Of a DNA stretch of 64,000 nt, positions 46,695 through 55,099 are shown one piece after another (the stretch's first letter is position 1; each line of letters begins with the position of its first letter). The position numbers were made by a program, and so were the translations under genes. The stretch comes from an uncultured Desulfosoma sp. (lineage in GTDB: Bacteria > Desulfobacterota > Syntrophobacteria > Syntrophobacterales > DSM-9756), in contig CALGPN010000034.1 of the NCBI GenBank assembly GCA_937960435.1, positions 33,284 to 97,283 of the forward strand. Direction: 5' to 3'. The notes under the pieces are model-generated. The model made no database searches, was not told the origin of the DNA, and saw only the letters and a program-made list of their open reading frames with translations.

Positions 46695-48596
46695 ATGGAA
46701 TTCGGACTTACCCAGCCGCAGAAGGAAGCCGTGGAATCCATCGGTCGGCCCGTTTTGGTCGCCGCCGGGGCCGGGAGCGGCAAAACACGGACGCTGACCG
46801 CCAAGATCGCCTATCTGGTGAACGTCTTGGGCTACGATCCCGTGCGCATTCTGGCCATCACCTTCACCAACAAGGCCGCCGAAGAAATGAAGCGGCGCCT
46901 GGAAGCCATGACGGGGCGGCCTCCTCAGGCTTTCCCCTGGGTGCGGACGTTTCACAGCGCCTGCTTTCAACTGCTCAAGGAACACTGCGAACTTTTGGGC
47001 TACAGCCGCCCTTTGAGCATTCACTCCGAATATCAGCAGCGGGTGGACATGAAAAAAGCCCTGGCCGAACTGGACATCGATGCCGCCTACCTCAACGCCT
47101 ATCGCGCCGCCGTCTCCCGAGCGAAAAACAGCGATGACCCTCGAGGCTATCTCGCGGCACCGTCTCGGCTGCCTCGGGTGCACGAGGTCTTTGACCTCTA
47201 CAACCACATTCTCGCGCAGCACAACGCCGTGGACTTTGACGACATCTTGTCCTTGACCCGTGAGTTGCTCACCAAGGACGAAACGGTCCGGCGCCGATGT
47301 CAGGATCTCTTCGACTACGTCCTTGTGGACGAGTTCCAGGACTCCAACGCCGTCCAATGCCGCATCATGGACCTTTTGCTGCGGGACGGCAATCTCACCG
47401 TAGTCGGGGACGACTACCAAAGCATCTACCAATTCCGAGGGGCCGACCCGTCTTTTTTCATCCATTTCCCGAAAAATTACCCTCAGGCCAAGGTGGTGCG
47501 GCTGGAGGAAAACTTTCGCTCCACACGCCCTATCGTGGCGGCCGCGGAAGCCCTCATCACCAAGAATGTGTCCCGCATCGACAAGAAATGCTTCAGCCGC
47601 CGGGAGGGCAAGCCCGTGGAAGTGCGCCGTTTTCTCAGCGACGACCACGAGGCGCAATGGGTGGCGGAGAAATGCCGCGCCATTCACGTGGCGCACGGGA
47701 CGCCCTTTCGAGAGATGGCGGTGCTGTATCGCACCAAGTTCTGCTCGATGGTTTTGGAAAGGGCCATGCGGCAAAAAGGGGTACCTTACACCATGATGGG
47801 CGGCCGCGGCTTTTTCGAGCGCCGCGAGGTGCAGGACATCCATGCGTATCTCATGAGCGCACTCAACCCCCGAGACGATGTGGCCTTTGAGCGTATCCTC
47901 AACGTGCCCCGAAGAGGGTTGGGCAGTGCAACCTTGAAAAAGATTCTCGCTACCGGCGGTTCCGGGACACCGCTTCAGGAAAAATGCCGCCGGGCCCTGG
48001 AAAGGGGGCTCCTCGGCAAAAAGGTCGCCGTCGCTTTGGAAGAACTCTTGGCCCTGCTGGGACGCCTCCGCCATCTCAAACCCCATGAGGCCATCCGGGC
48101 GGTCATCGAGGGGTGCCGCTACGAAGAGTATCTGCGGGCGGTGAGCGAGGGGGAGGAGGATTTCATTTCCCGGATGGAAAACATCGAGCAAATGATCCAT
48201 GCGGCCCGCGAGGCCACGGACGTGGAAACCTATCTGGAAGCGTGTGCGCTGATTCGCGAGGACCAGGACGATGCGGAAACCGGACACGGTGTGCGGCTGG
48301 CCACGTTTCATGCGGCCAAGGGGTTGGAGTTTCGCATTGTTTTCGTGGTCGGCGTGGAAGAGGGCCTGCTCCCTCATTGGCGATCCGTCCAGGGGCAGGC
48401 ATTGGCCGGCGCCGGCCCGGTCGAGGAAAGTGTGCAGGGCATCGAAGAGGAGCGGCGCCTTTTCTATGTGGCCATGACTCGAGCCGCCGAGGAACTCTAT
48501 GTTTCCCACGCCATGGCCCGAAAAGGCGATCTGGCCAAGCCCAGCCGCTTTTTGGCGGAACTTCCCGAAGAGTGCGTCGTGCGCCGAAGCTGGTAA
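46695..48596 (+). CDS. UvrD/Rep-family DNA helicase
   Basis: 633 residues from the ATG at 46695. All superfamily I motifs are visible: Q-motif LTQPQKEAVESI, Walker A AAGAGSGKTRTL, motif Ia AITFTNKAAEEM, DEFQDSN (Walker B), GDDYQSIYQFRGA, EENFRSTRPIV, and the late VRLATFHAAKGLEFRIVFVVGVEEGLLPH and RRLFYVAMTRAAEELYVSH. It lacks the C-terminal tudor extension of UvrD/PcrA, so Rep-like is a fair description. It is followed after 17 bases by xthA. Confidence 0.92.
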   Translation: MEFGLTQPQKEAVESIGRPVLVAAGAGSGKTRTLTAKIAYLVNVLGYDPVRILAITFTNKAAEEMKRRLEAMTGRPPQAFPWVRTFHSACFQLLKEHCELLGYSRPLSIHSEYQQRVDMKKALAELDIDAAYLNAYRAAVSRAKNSDDPRGYLAAPSRLPRVHEVFDLYNHILAQHNAVDFDDILSLTRELLTKDETVRRRCQDLFDYVLVDEFQDSNAVQCRIMDLLLRDGNLTVVGDDYQSIYQFRGADPSFFIHFPKNYPQAKVVRLEENFRSTRPIVAAAEALITKNVSRIDKKCFSRREGKPVEVRRFLSDDHEAQWVAEKCRAIHVAHGTPFREMAVLYRTKFCSMVLERAMRQKGVPYTMMGGRGFFERREVQDIHAYLMSALNPRDDVAFERILNVPRRGLGSATLKKILATGGSGTPLQEKCRRALERGLLGKKVAVALEELLALLGRLRHLKPHEAIRAVIEGCRYEEYLRAVSEGEEDFISRMENIEQMIHAAREATDVETYLEACALIREDQDDAETGHGVRLATFHAAKGLEFRIVFVVGVEEGLLPHWRSVQGQALAGAGPVEESVQGIEEERRLFYVAMTRAAEELYVSHAMARKGDLAKPSRFLAELPEECVVRRSW

Positions 48597-48613
48597 GGCA
48601 AGGAGGCGGAAAG

Positions 48614-49414
48614 ATGGGATGGAAAGCGGCCACATTCAACGTGAACGGGGTGCGGGCGCGTCTCGACCATCTTCAAGAATGGATTCCGCAGCAGCAGCCG
48701 GACGTGCTATGCTTGCAGGAGACCAAATGCCAGGATGCGGCGTTCCCCCACAAGGTTTTTGAGGACTTGGGGTACCGATGCCTGGTCAAGGGCGAGAAGG
48801 CCTATAACGGCGTGGCCGTTCTCACGCGGGACATTCCGGAATCGGCCATCACGGCGGCGGACGATCCCGTGCTGGATAAAGAGGCGCGTTTTCTCGCCGT
48901 GAAGGTTCGCGGCGTGTGGGTGGTCAATACCTATGTGCCTCAGGGAAAGTCGCCGGACGATCCGGCCTTTCGCTTCAAGCTGGATTTTTTGGATCGCACG
49001 CTCCGGTGGATCCGAGATTGCTTCTCCCCGAAGACGCCTTTGATCTGGACGGGCGACATCAACGTGGCGCCTGGCCCCATGGATGTTTTCGATCCCGAAC
49101 GCTTGGACGGAGAGGTGGGATTTCACCCTGAAGAACGCGCCAAGTTGGATGAAGTCCTGGCCTGGGGCCTGGTGGATCTTTTCCGCCGCCTTCATCCGGA
49201 CGAAAAGCAATTCACCTTTTGGGACTATCGGTTGCCGAAAAGCTTCGAGCGCAACTTGGGATGGCGTCTGGATCACCTGCTCGTGACGGAGCCCGTGGCG
49301 GAGGTGTGCGAGGAATGCTTTGTCGATACCTCTTTGCGGGCGAAACCCAAACCCAGCGACCACACCCCCGTGGTGGCCGTCTTTGCGTTGTCTCGCCTCA
49401 CAGGGGAGGCGTAG
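48614..49414 (+). CDS. xthA: Exodeoxyribonuclease III / AP endonuclease
   Basis: 266 residues of the ExoIII (EEP) family that cuts DNA at abasic sites. The catalytic segments are clear: ATFNVNGVRARL (Asn/Arg), LQETKCQD (metal-binding Glu), NTYVPQGK, GDINVAPGPMDVF (Asp/Asn), and the C-terminal GWRLDHLLVTEP with SDHTPVVA (catalytic Asp-His). GGAGG ribosome site. It sits in an operon with a helicase, a natural repair pairing. Confidence 0.95.
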   Translation: MGWKAATFNVNGVRARLDHLQEWIPQQQPDVLCLQETKCQDAAFPHKVFEDLGYRCLVKGEKAYNGVAVLTRDIPESAITAADDPVLDKEARFLAVKVRGVWVVNTYVPQGKSPDDPAFRFKLDFLDRTLRWIRDCFSPKTPLIWTGDINVAPGPMDVFDPERLDGEVGFHPEERAKLDEVLAWGLVDLFRRLHPDEKQFTFWDYRLPKSFERNLGWRLDHLLVTEPVAEVCEECFVDTSLRAKPKPSDHTPVVAVFALSRLTGEA

Positions 49415-49417
49415 CCT

Positions 49418-50395
49418 ATGAGGCTCGGTGTGTCCACATCGTGGGCGGCCGGCAGCGTCACCCACGGCCGAGATCTTGTGGAACGCTGCAAGGCCCTGGA
49501 TGTCGACGGGTTGGAACTGGACTATCGCCTTCCTCCGCCCATGTTCCATCAGGTAAAAGCGGCCTTGAAGGGATCGGGCCTGAAGGTGGTGAGTCTCCAC
49601 AACTTTTGCCCGATCCCGGATCCGGTCCCGTGGGACCGGGTGAGCGCCGAACCCTTTCTATTGAGCCACCCTGATCGGGAAGAACGAGTTCGTGCCGTCC
49701 GATGGACGATCCGGACCATGGAGCAGGCACACGAGCTGGAAGCCCGTGTGGTGGTGCTGCACTGCGGCTGCGTGGTCATGGATCCGGAATGGGATCGCCT
49801 CAAGGCCTTGTGGGAAGCTGAAGGATCCCACGGGGAAGGACTGCGCACGCTGATGGCGCGAAAGATTCGAGAGCGTCAAGCGAGCGCCGCCCCTCATGTG
49901 GACGGTCTGCTGTGGAGCCTGGACCGGTTGGCTCGGGAGGCGGAACGGCTCCATGTCGTCCTCGGCTTGGAGAACCGGGCCCATTATCACGAACTGCCGG
50001 GCCCGGAAGATTACCCGGTGATTTTTGACGCCTTGGAAGGAGCCCCCTTGGGGTACTGGCATGATACGGGACACGGGCACCTCATGAAAGTTTTCGGCTG
50101 GGGCGATCCCACAGATCTGTTGAGCGCATGGACGCCCAAGCTCTTGGGCGTGCACCTCCACGATGCGGAAGGGCTGAACGATCATCTGCCGCCGGGGTCC
50201 GGCACCATCCCTCTCGGAAAGATCCTGCGCACCGTCCGAGAGGCGGGGTGCCCGGTGATTGTGGAACTGAGGCCGGGCACGACGGAGCGGGATCTTTGCA
50301 AGGGTCTCGATTGTGCTCGACGGCTGTGGCACACGGCGGAGACCGAACCGGAGGGCGACGATGCAGGATCACAGGATTCCCGTCTTTACCCATGA
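49418..50395 (+). CDS. Sugar-phosphate isomerase/AP-endonuclease-2-like TIM-barrel protein
   Basis: 325 residues, starting 3 bases after xthA. The fold is the xylose-isomerase-like TIM barrel. A start such as RLGVSTSWAAGSVTHG, a metal-site glutamate in LGLENRAHYHE, HDTGHGHL (metal His) and GVHLHDAEG and VELRPG near the end are the usual barrel motifs. Relatives include sugar epimerases and endonuclease IV. It does not carry the full nine-ligand endonuclease IV pattern as far as I can see, so the substrate is unknown. Its end overlaps the HDAC-like gene. Confidence 0.8.
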   Translation: MRLGVSTSWAAGSVTHGRDLVERCKALDVDGLELDYRLPPPMFHQVKAALKGSGLKVVSLHNFCPIPDPVPWDRVSAEPFLLSHPDREERVRAVRWTIRTMEQAHELEARVVVLHCGCVVMDPEWDRLKALWEAEGSHGEGLRTLMARKIRERQASAAPHVDGLLWSLDRLAREAERLHVVLGLENRAHYHELPGPEDYPVIFDALEGAPLGYWHDTGHGHLMKVFGWGDPTDLLSAWTPKLLGVHLHDAEGLNDHLPPGSGTIPLGKILRTVREAGCPVIVELRPGTTERDLCKGLDCARRLWHTAETEPEGDDAGSQDSRLYP

Positions 50396-51128
50396 TGAGT
50401 TTCTCGAATCCTACACCAAGGATCCCGCGGCAGCACCGGGTCGCCTGGAAGCGATCCGACGGGCCATCGCGGATATCGCCGAATTCCACGAAGTTCTACC
50501 GGCCTCTTGGGAAGATCTGCGTCGAGTCCACACGGAACGGCATATTCAAGAGGTGATCCGAGAAGGGCTCGACCGCGTGGCTTCCCTCGCTGCGGGCGGA
50601 GCCGTGATGGCCGCTCTGGAAGGCCTCAAAAGACCGGCATTCGCCCTCATCCGGCCTCCGGGCCATCACGCGTCGGCCGACAGCGCCTGGGGCTTTTGTT
50701 ACTACAACAATGTGGCCGTGGCCTTGGAACATCTCAGGCATCTCGGCCATATCGAAACGGCCTACGTCCTGGATTTCGATCTCCATTACGGAGACGGGAC
50801 GGTAAATATCCTTGGAGAAAAGGGCTATGCGGCCATCCTCAACCCCCAAACCGAAAATCGCTTGGAATATTTGCGGCTTGTGGAACACGATCTAGGGGCC
50901 GTGCGCGCGGACATCATCGCCGTCTCGGCGGGTTTTGACGCCCACCAGCTTGACTGGGGCGGCGTGCTGCTCACTGAGGATTACCATACCATCGGCGCCC
51001 TGGTCCGGGAGGCCTGCACGCGGTTGGGAATCGGGTGCTTTGCCGTCTTGGAAGGGGGATACAACCACGCCGTTCTGGGCACGAACGTCCGAGCCTTCCT
51101 CTTGGGCTTGATGGGGGCGCCCCGATGA
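50361..51128 (+). CDS. Histone-deacetylase-like (AcuC/HDAC) amidohydrolase, short form
   Basis: 255 residues from the ATG at 50361. The deacetylase core is present: RPPGHHASADSAWGFCYYNNVAVA (active-site His pair), DFDLHYGDGT (zinc Asp-His), SAGFDAHQ (second zinc Asp) and LEGGYN (Tyr). The usual segment between the zinc site and AGFDAH, about 60 residues with the FYPGTG motif, is replaced by a short stretch (VNILGEKGYAAILNPQTENRLEYLRLVEHDL), so the active-site rim differs from normal class II enzymes. Possible substrates include acetyl-polyamines or acetylated proteins; not determinable here. Overlaps its neighbours on both sides. Confidence 0.85.
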   Translation: MQDHRIPVFTHDEFLESYTKDPAAAPGRLEAIRRAIADIAEFHEVLPASWEDLRRVHTERHIQEVIREGLDRVASLAAGGAVMAALEGLKRPAFALIRPPGHHASADSAWGFCYYNNVAVALEHLRHLGHIETAYVLDFDLHYGDGTVNILGEKGYAAILNPQTENRLEYLRLVEHDLGAVRADIIAVSAGFDAHQLDWGGVLLTEDYHTIGALVREACTRLGIGCFAVLEGGYNHAVLGTNVRAFLLGLMGAPR

Positions 51129-51895
51129 TCGGCCGGAGAACTTTCGGCCTTCTGTGGTTGTGGCTCTTTGTGGGTGCCGTGGGCGCCGCCTTCGGCGGCC
51201 TTCCGGACACGGTGAACGCGGTTCGACGGTCCATCGTTGCCGTGGGCACCTATCAGGCGATAAGGCGGCCCCCGTCGGTTTTTCTCGGCACCGGATTCGC
51301 CGTGGCCGACGGCCGGCACATCCTCACCAACGTCCATGTGCTTCCGGAAAAGGTGGACAAGGCGCACCGGGAAGCTCTGGTGGCTTTTGTGGGCCGAGGC
51401 GCCGAGGTGCAGGTTCGGGAGCTGGAGGAGGTCCTCCGGGACGAGGTGCACGACGTGGTGCTGCTGCGCTTCCGCGGGGAAGCGCTTCCCGCGTTGAAAT
51501 TGGACGCCGCCTCGGCGCGAGAAGGGCAAGAGATCGCCTTTACCGGATTTCCCATCGGGATGGTTCTGGGGCTTTACCCGGTGACGCATCGGGGCATCAT
51601 TTCGGCGGTGAGCCCCATGGCCATTCCGGTCAAATCGGGCCAGGCCCTCAGTGGGGACCTGGTCCAGCGCCTCAAGGACGCTTTCGACGTCTATCAGCTG
51701 GACGCCACGGCCTATCCGGGAAACAGCGGAAGCCCCGTGTTTTGCCCGGAGACGGGTCGCGTCCTCGGCATCGTCAACAAGGTCCTGCTTACCCATGGCA
51801 AGGAAAAGGCCCTGGAGGCTCCCAGCGGCATCACCTTCGCCGTTCCCATCACCCACGCGGTGGACCTCATGAAAAGGGCCGGCCTGTCTCCTTGA
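51125..51895 (+). CDS. Exported trypsin-like serine protease (DegP-type, no PDZ)
   Basis: 256 residues from the ATG at 51125 (ATGA overlap with the HDAC-like gene). A signal peptide covers about 1-24. The catalytic triad is visible as ILTNVHVLP (His), VHDVVLLR (Asp) and TAYPGNSGSPVF (Ser in GNSGSP). No PDZ domain follows. A periplasmic protease or protein-quality role is likely. Last gene of a five-gene run. Confidence 0.88.
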   Translation: MIGRRTFGLLWLWLFVGAVGAAFGGLPDTVNAVRRSIVAVGTYQAIRRPPSVFLGTGFAVADGRHILTNVHVLPEKVDKAHREALVAFVGRGAEVQVRELEEVLRDEVHDVVLLRFRGEALPALKLDAASAREGQEIAFTGFPIGMVLGLYPVTHRGIISAVSPMAIPVKSGQALSGDLVQRLKDAFDVYQLDATAYPGNSGSPVFCPETGRVLGIVNKVLLTHGKEKALEAPSGITFAVPITHAVDLMKRAGLSP

Positions 51896-51945
51896 GCCGC
51901 ACCAGATCCCCGAAGCGGAACGATCCGGGACCGATGGATATGGCT

Positions 51946-52275
51946 TCAGGCGTCCTCGGATTCCGTGGATCGGTAGACGAACACATAATCCATGTCGTTG
52001 ACCACAACGGTCACATCGGCTCCGCGAGACTGAGCGTACACAAGCCACGCCGGTTTGGAAGGTTCGCAGCATTCCACATTGGGTGAAAACACCCCGCGGA
52101 GACGGTCGTACCATGCGAGCAGCATGGGGTTTGTCGAGCGCTTCGCCGCTTCCCGGTCGGCCAGACGGCGGGCGTGCTCGAAGGAGAGGTTTTCCGTGCG
52201 GTCGATCACGTCGACGACGTTTTCCAACATGGATCGTTCTACAGGGATACATGTTCCGGCGGAAGTGGGCGTCAT
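51946..52275 (-). CDS. Small protein of unknown function (AWYD/VECC motif)
   Basis: 109 residues. Two stretches stand out: NPMLLAWYDRLRGVFSPNVECC and ARRLADREAAKRS before it, followed by a beta-rich end (DVTVVVNDMDYVFVYRS). The AWYD...SPxVEC pattern recalls small archaeal/deltaproteobacterial proteins of the DUF5619 kind, but I cannot confirm that family. The transglutaminase-like gene lies 38 bases upstream on the same strand, so they may be co-transcribed. Confidence 0.65.
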   Translation of the reverse strand: MTPTSAGTCIPVERSMLENVVDVIDRTENLSFEHARRLADREAAKRSTNPMLLAWYDRLRGVFSPNVECCEPSKPAWLVYAQSRGADVTVVVNDMDYVFVYRSTESEDA

Positions 52276-52313
52276 GGGAGGAGATCCTTTCTGGGTGCAA
52301 CCGGGGGCAAAGG

Positions 52314-53033
52314 TCAGTGCACCACATCTTCGTTTTCAAAAACTCGGCGAGAGTCCTTTTCGGCGGTTTCCATCGCGTCAATCCAGCCTTGAACCCGATC
52401 GCCTCCATAGGCCGTTTTCCATGCCTCCAGGATGGCTTGCACGGGGATGTCGGCAAACTCGCCGTGATAGGCCACATATTCCATAAACTTTTGTTGATGC
52501 TTGTTGTACGGATGAAACAAAGAGTCGCTTCGGCCGTCAAACGCCAGAGGCTCGGTCCCATGCCGGAGGCACAGTTCCTTGTTGAAGGCCGGCGTGGCTT
52601 TGACCCAACGCCCTTCCAAGAAAAGGTCCGTGTAGCCGTGGAAGACGAAGAGATTGGATCCCAGGTACTCCAACAGTTGCTTTGTGGCCAAGTGGTTCTT
52701 GACGGTGGCGAAACCGATGCGGGCGGGAATGCCCTGGGACCGGGCCGCGGCGCACAGAAGCCCCGCTTTGGGAATACAGAAACTTCGGCCCCGCCGGAGG
52801 ACTTCGCTGGCCTGATAATGTTCGGGCTTGTAAAAGGGGCTGTATGGGTCGTAGCGGATGCCGTCCCGAACGGCTTCGTACAGGCGGACGGCCTTTTCCA
52901 CGGGGGTGGACGCGTCCCGGACCGCCTCACGCGCGAAAGACAGCACCCGCGGATGATCCCAGTCCAAAATGGCTGTCGGCTGCAGGTATTGTTGCATCAT
53001 CGCATGGGTCTCCCCTCTTTGTGCCTTGAACAT
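52314..53033 (-). CDS. Transglutaminase-like cysteine peptidase/transferase
   Basis: 239 residues; start at 53033, or at 53000 where AGAGGGGAG lies upstream. The transglutaminase core shows the nucleophile in SFCIPKAGLLCAAARSQGIPAR (about residues 83-105), the histidine in FVFHGYTDLFLEGRWVKATPAFN and the aspartate/asparagine at the end of that block. No signal peptide, so cytoplasmic. It starts 12 bases after the YceI gene stop and is probably in that transcript. Confidence 0.85.
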   Translation of the reverse strand: MFKAQRGETHAMMQQYLQPTAILDWDHPRVLSFAREAVRDASTPVEKAVRLYEAVRDGIRYDPYSPFYKPEHYQASEVLRRGRSFCIPKAGLLCAAARSQGIPARIGFATVKNHLATKQLLEYLGSNLFVFHGYTDLFLEGRWVKATPAFNKELCLRHGTEPLAFDGRSDSLFHPYNKHQQKFMEYVAYHGEFADIPVQAILEAWKTAYGGDRVQGWIDAMETAEKDSRRVFENEDVVH

Positions 53034-53045
53034 CGGTAGATTCCC

Positions 53046-53657
53046 TCATGGGGCTCCGGTTTTTTCCCGGATCATTTCGACATAAACGGCAATGTCCACA
53101 TCCTTTCCGATGAGTCCCTTGCGGAAGAACTCGCCGTTTCCGACCCCGAAAGCCAAACGATCGATCATGAGATGGGCTTCAAACCCGGCAATTTCCTTTG
53201 TCGCATCGAACGGATGCGACCGGGTGCCGAAGAAAGTGAACGGCAGATCCAACGGCCGGCTGACGTTTTTGATGGTGAGCGTTCCCCGGGCGATAAACCG
53301 GCCGGGTGTGTCGCCCCGCAGGATTTCGCGGCTGACGAATGTCAGCACCGGATACTTTTCCGCGTCGAAGAATTCCTCCGAAAGCAAATGGGCATCCCGT
53401 TTTTCCACTCGGGTGTTGAGGCTTTTGACCGGGATGGTCACTTCGACAAAACCTTTTTCCGGCTGCGAAGGGTCGAACATTACCGAGCCGTTTACCTCGT
53501 CGAAGGTACCCGCGACTTTCGCCAAAATGTGTTGGATCGTAAACGCCACAGTGGTGTGGGGGGGATCAAAAGTCCAGGCATGGTTCCCGGCGGCTGCCAT
53601 CCCCTGAAAAGTCAAAAGGATCCATGCCGCGGCCAGGGCTAAACGTTTTTTGCTCAT
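53046..53657 (-). CDS. YceI family periplasmic lipid-binding-like protein
   Basis: 203 residues with a signal peptide (about 1-23, ends AAA-GN). The lipocalin-like YceI domain runs from WTFDPPHTTVAFTIQHILAKVAGTF to the end, with VEVTIPVKSLNTRVEKRDAHLLSEEFFDAEKYPVLTF as its central signature. Relatives bind isoprenoid-type lipids such as polyprenyl pyrophosphate; function in the cell is not well known. An AGGAGG ribosome site precedes the ATG. Confidence 0.92.
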   Translation of the reverse strand: MSKKRLALAAAWILLTFQGMAAAGNHAWTFDPPHTTVAFTIQHILAKVAGTFDEVNGSVMFDPSQPEKGFVEVTIPVKSLNTRVEKRDAHLLSEEFFDAEKYPVLTFVSREILRGDTPGRFIARGTLTIKNVSRPLDLPFTFFGTRSHPFDATKEIAGFEAHLMIDRLAFGVGNGEFFRKGLIGKDVDIAVYVEMIREKTGAP

Positions 53658-53984
53658 CGAAACCTCCTGAGGCGTTCATGGGGTCAAGCCATCCACTTGC
53701 CGCCGAAATGTCGGATGGGCTGAAAGTTCTAAGATCGTTAAAAAGCTAGTGCTTTTTTCAAGGGAGGTCCAGTGGGGGGGTGGTTTTTCTCTGAAGCGGG
53801 AGGAATCGAAACCCCTGCGAGGCGGAGCCGCTCAGGCGCATTTCCCGATACGGCGCCTCGACACGCGGCCGCCTGATAACGGCCGAGGCAAAAGCCTGCC
53901 CCGTCGGGGCGGAGGGCTGAAGGGCTGAGTGGAATGGAGGTGACAGGTTCACGGCAACATGCTAAGAATACGGCGGAAAACACA
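53658..53984. other. Intergenic region, no gene seen
   Basis: About 330 bases between the YceI gene and the leader of the next plus-strand gene. The part near 53730-53760 is A/T-richer and may hold the YceI promoter. A small GCCCCGTCGGGGC hairpin lies near 53898. Short reading frames here have no ribosome site or recognisable sequence. Confidence 0.4.
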
Positions 53985-54009
53985 CCCGAGGGCCGCACAG
54001 GCCCTCGGG
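53985..54009 (+). other. Perfect hairpin in the leader of the small gene at 54047
   Basis: CCCGAGGGCC-GCACA-GGCCCTCGGG, a 10-bp perfect GC-rich stem with a 5-base loop. There is no T-tract on either side, so it is not a classical terminator; it could shape the leader mRNA of the downstream small gene. Confidence 0.5.
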
Positions 54010-54046
54010 GCCGTCTGGTGAAAGCTCAAGAAAGGTGAACGACGAG

Positions 54047-54238
54047 ATGACAACGGTCATGCCCGAAGGGGAAGCCATCCGCAAAGCCGTCAAGTGGGTC
54101 TCGTGCAGCATCCAGGAGTCCCCGAATAAACCCGTGCAAAAGATCGTCCATGAAGCGATCCTCCGCTTTGACCTCTCTCCCATCGAGGCGCAGTTTCTGT
54201 TGGACTTTTACAGCGCCAAAGGAAGAGCCGAGCCCTAA
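54047..54238 (+). CDS. Small conserved-looking helical protein
   Basis: 63 residues from the ATG at 54047 (AAAGGTG about 9 bases upstream; an in-frame GTG at 54035 is possible). The sequence is MTTVMPEGEAIRKAVKWVS, a PNKPVQKIVHEAILRFDLSP segment and an IEAQFLLDFY end; the alternating helices look like those of small regulatory or partner proteins. I do not recognise the family. Confidence 0.65.
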   Translation: MTTVMPEGEAIRKAVKWVSCSIQESPNKPVQKIVHEAILRFDLSPIEAQFLLDFYSAKGRAEP

Positions 54239-54276
54239 CTTGTGAACGAGCCCCGGAATCCGTCGAGGCCGCTTTT

Positions 54277-54639
54277 TCAGCACACGTGGGCCAAGGCCAC
54301 GGGGCGCTGTGCGTGAATTTTCAAGCGCCAATGGCTGAAGCAGCCCAAATGGCAGACCACTTTGACGGTAACGAACTTCTGCCGGCACGGAAACCATACT
54401 TCCTCGCTGGCGGCAGGCTTGCCGCAGCGGCGGCAGAACCACTGATAGCCGGCGATGAACCGCTGGTGGCTCGGATCGAGGCTCAGCCGAAATCGGTGGA
54501 ACAGTTCGTCGCGGTTGTCCCCGGTGAGCGAAGGCGTGGGCTCTTCCGCGGACGAGCAGTTTGTGCGGAAAAAGTCGTCCACAAAGAGATTTTCCGACGT
54601 TTCACAACGACAGTTTGTGCAGCTTCGACCGGTTTGCAT
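54277..54639 (-). CDS. Small cysteine-rich (zinc-ribbon-like) protein
   Basis: 120 residues from the ATG at 54639, chosen for a strong AAAGGAGG ribosome site. It has two likely metal knuckles: SCTNCRCETSENLF near the start and WFCRRCGKPAASEEVWFPCRQ, with CHLGCFSHW after it. Such arrangements bind zinc; no enzymatic motif is seen. The upstream 10-residue extension lacks a ribosome site. Confidence 0.6.
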   Translation of the reverse strand: MQTGRSCTNCRCETSENLFVDDFFRTNCSSAEEPTPSLTGDNRDELFHRFRLSLDPSHQRFIAGYQWFCRRCGKPAASEEVWFPCRQKFVTVKVVCHLGCFSHWRLKIHAQRPVALAHVC

Positions 54640-54752
54640 GGCGAGTCCTCCTTTGCGACAGGGCAATGGAGGCGCTCCGCGAGTGCCGGGTCTTGGTTTG
54701 AAAGGTGCGGGAGAGGTGATGTGAGCGCAAGGAGCGGCCGAACGTCAGAGCT

Positions 54753-54878
54753 TCATTGGCTTCGGGTGTGAATTCGCCCGAGAGCGAGCTTGCGGGCCGC
54801 CCAGACGCTTACGGCCGATCCCAGGGCCCACAGGAGCAGGGTCCCAAACCAAGCCAAAACACCCAGGGGTGTCTCCAT
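54753..54878 (-). CDS. 41-residue single-pass membrane peptide
   Basis: ATG (complement 54876-54878) with AAAGGAG exactly 7 bases upstream, ending TGA at 54753-54755. The peptide starts METPLGVLAWFGTLLLWALG and continues SAVSVWAARKLALGRIHTRSQ, one membrane helix (about residues 6-26) followed by a basic tail. The strong ribosome site and clean membrane topology support a real small gene. Confidence 0.6.
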   Translation of the reverse strand: METPLGVLAWFGTLLLWALGSAVSVWAARKLALGRIHTRSQ

Positions 54879-55099
54879 GTCTTGTCTCCTTTCTGTGACG
54901 GCACGCCCCGAAGGGCGCCCCGGCCCAGTGCCGGTGGTTTTCGAATTCTCGCAAATTTTTGCCTTTCATTTCCGGAATCGGCGTTTCGGACGCAAAACAT
55001 GAAGGATAAATGTCCTGGAAACGGGTTGCCAGGAAACGGCGAATTTGCGATCTTGGCTCGTGTTTTTCGGGATGGCCCCAGAAAAAGGCGAGAACCCCC

